Shown here: piece by piece, positions 62,397 through 64,000 of the stretch
Layout: every line of letters begins with the position of its first letter
Position numbering within the stretch: position 1 is the stretch's first letter
Origin: an uncultured Erysipelotrichaceae bacterium
GTDB lineage: Bacteria > Bacillota_I > Bacilli_A > RF39 > UBA660
Direction of reading: 5' to 3'
DNA length: 64,000 nucleotides
Assembly: GCA_902768065.1 (NCBI GenBank)
Contig: CACXJP010000002.1
Location: 1-64,000 of the forward strand
Notes under the pieces: generated by a model
What the model was told of the DNA's origin: nothing
What the model saw: only the letters and a program-made list of their open reading frames with translations
Database searches by the model: none
Program-made: the position numbers and the translations under genes

Positions 62397-64000
62397 CTAA
62401 TCACCATCCTCATCATCAATCATACAAGGTTCAGAGTCAACAGCTTCCGGATCAGAACAGTCCAACATTTGACCCGTTCCATAATTTGTATCATCAATTA
62501 CAATGGAGTTACCACCAATAATATATTTTGTTCCAACTAATTCAGCACAAGCAACTTGATATTCATCTTCTCGCTCATGTGGTTCAATATAATTATCAAG
62601 AATATCTACCACATATAATCTATAATATCCAGTACAAGTATAAACAATACCCTCATGTTCTTCCTCCAATTTTGCGCCCTCTGGAACAGGAATAAGCGTT
62701 TTTCCTAATATATAAACAATACTTTCATCAGCTACCGCAGAAGCTGCACAAAGAGGAAAATCACAGTATAATTCATTAGACACTTTACCATCTGGACAAC
62801 TATTACCTAAAAAGCGATCTTCATATTTTATAATAAGATTATACTTTGAAGAAAATGGATTATCATCTTTATAACATTTACCTTCACATTTTTTATAATT
62901 AATTGGTTCATTACCTGCAATTGTATCATCAAATTCATAATCAATATGATCTACAATAATTTTATTACTACACATATTATACAAATCATAAGCTACTTTT
63001 TTTGACACTACATTATTCGCAGAATCAGAAACATGTAAATATAATTCTTTATCAGTTGTATAATCCCATCCGGAATTATAAGTATAAACGTAATAATCTG
63101 CTCCCTCTGGGATCTCTCCACCTTCTTCAATAGCACTAGTATCAAATAAATCTTTGTTATCAGCACCATTATAACTTCCTTTAAATTCACAACCTTCAGC
63201 TGAAGAATTATCTGATAAACATATAGAATATGTATCAAAAGGATCATATACTTTAAAATAAACATCAAATACATTACTATTAAATTCTTCTTCTACACTT
63301 TTTGCAAAAGTTTGATTAATCTCAGGTGGATTATTCTTTGATAATTGATATTCAAAACTATCAGATACAACACTTTCACCATAATTATCTATTACCTTTA
63401 TATATATAGGAATAGGTACAGTAGAATCTATAATTGGATTAATTCTTTGCAAATATCATTACCACCATATCGATAACAAACTTGTGTAGTATAAGAATCA
63501 AAATCATCAAAAATTGATAATCCCGTTGTATCAACAGAAACCTCACTAATATTTTTATTATCATCAGTAGAGACAACTTTTATTTCCCCAGAAACAGTAG
63601 GAGGTTTATTCACATAAATTTTATAATCTAACTCAGCATATGTTTTTTCTTTTCTATCCTTAACAGTTAAATAAAGTGTTCTATTTGAATCATTTAAATT
63701 ATATGGATTATTATTCCTTAGAACAAATGAATACACACCAGAAAATTCAGAAAGAGGTAAAAAATTACTATCTACATCACATGAAGGTTTATCTTCTGAC
63801 AAACAATATTGCAATGAATTAGCATCCAAGTCATCATTAGCTGATACATTAACTTTTACAACATTATTTCCAATACATGAAGTATCACAAGAAGAATCAC
63901 CAGCTTCACAATAATTTGAGCAATTTTCAACAGGATCACTATCTACACTAAACGTTTCTATAACGGGAGCAACATCCGTATAAACATTATTTAAAACTGT
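62397..64000 (-). pseudogene. Large Ig-like repeat surface protein, 5' end outside the window, one frameshift
   Basis: The frame is open from the right edge and reads NNPYNLNDSNRTLYLTVKDR, PPTVSGEIKVVSTDDNKN and CYRYGGNDICKELIQ, then stops at 63428. A second frame carries on from INPIIDSTVPIPIYIKVIDN to 62397. The junction TGCAAAGAATTAATCC would be restored by one extra A (KEINPI). Repeated blocks of about 90 residues with CLSEDKPSC, LSDNSSAEGC, CYKDD and alternating hydrophobics look like cadherin/Ig-like surface repeats, and several Cys pairs suggest disulfides. C-terminal end acidic. Real decay or a sequencing/assembly slip; a complete length cannot be given. Confidence 0.65.

Overview
The window is very AT-rich, uses the standard bacterial code with strong AGGAG/GGGGGA-type ribosome sites, and encodes pyruvate:ferredoxin oxidoreductase, desulfoferrodoxin, flavodoxin, type VII secretion (T7SS)-style toxin parts, BspA-like leucine-rich repeats and CIRCE-controlled Hsp20. 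This points to an anaerobic low-GC Bacillota, plausibly an uncultured gut lineage. I cannot place it more finely. No rRNA or tRNA gene was seen.

Layout. 0-22 kb is mostly chromosomal housekeeping on the minus strand: sensor kinases, an acyl-CoA synthetase-like enzyme, RluD, Hsp20, two zinc-ribbon membrane paralogues, an SDR/superoxide reductase/flavodoxin cluster, a lytic transglycosylase, an LD-carboxypeptidase, a broken pilin-LRR gene, a beta-helix surface protein and a PiT phosphate transporter. 22.06-41.35 kb is an accessory island cut into three segments by four copies of a hairpin plus CTTCAGGGGG core (22.09, 25.06, 31.17 and 41.35 kb). Segment 1 holds a PD-(D/E)XK-like nuclease and a PcfJ-like protein. 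Segment 2 holds a Bce/Mac-type ABC exporter with its two-component system and a membrane protease. Segment 3 is an integrative mobilizable element with XRE repressor, RepA-like ATPase, MobV relaxase and tyrosine integrase. Its cargo is a zinc-hook ATPase and an operon with a MurG-like glycosyltransferase, a NUDIX protein and a transglutaminase. The rightmost core lies in the 3' part of a small RNA-like transcription unit with its own TTGACA-N17-TATGAT promoter, so that RNA looks like the integration target.

41.4-48.4 kb returns to core genes (recG, PFOR) and holds another unassigned structured-RNA candidate at 44.2 kb. 48.5-59.2 kb is a polymorphic-toxin locus: T7SS-type accessory proteins (one DUF4176-like), a 1314-residue toxin whose C-terminal domain looks like an ADP-ribosyltransferase, a second complete but start-less and frameshifted copy of the toxin tip built on 36-bp and 30-bp tandem repeats, and an ADP-ribosylglycohydrolase that is the natural immunity candidate. 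56.7-64 kb encodes membrane-anchored surface proteins: two NAGPA-type phosphodiester glycosidases, an SGNH hydrolase and a large Ig-like repeat protein cut by a frameshift and by the window edge.

Three genes (pilin-LRR, toxin tip 2, Ig-like protein) carry single-base frameshifts. They may be real pseudogenes or assembly errors, and only reads can tell.
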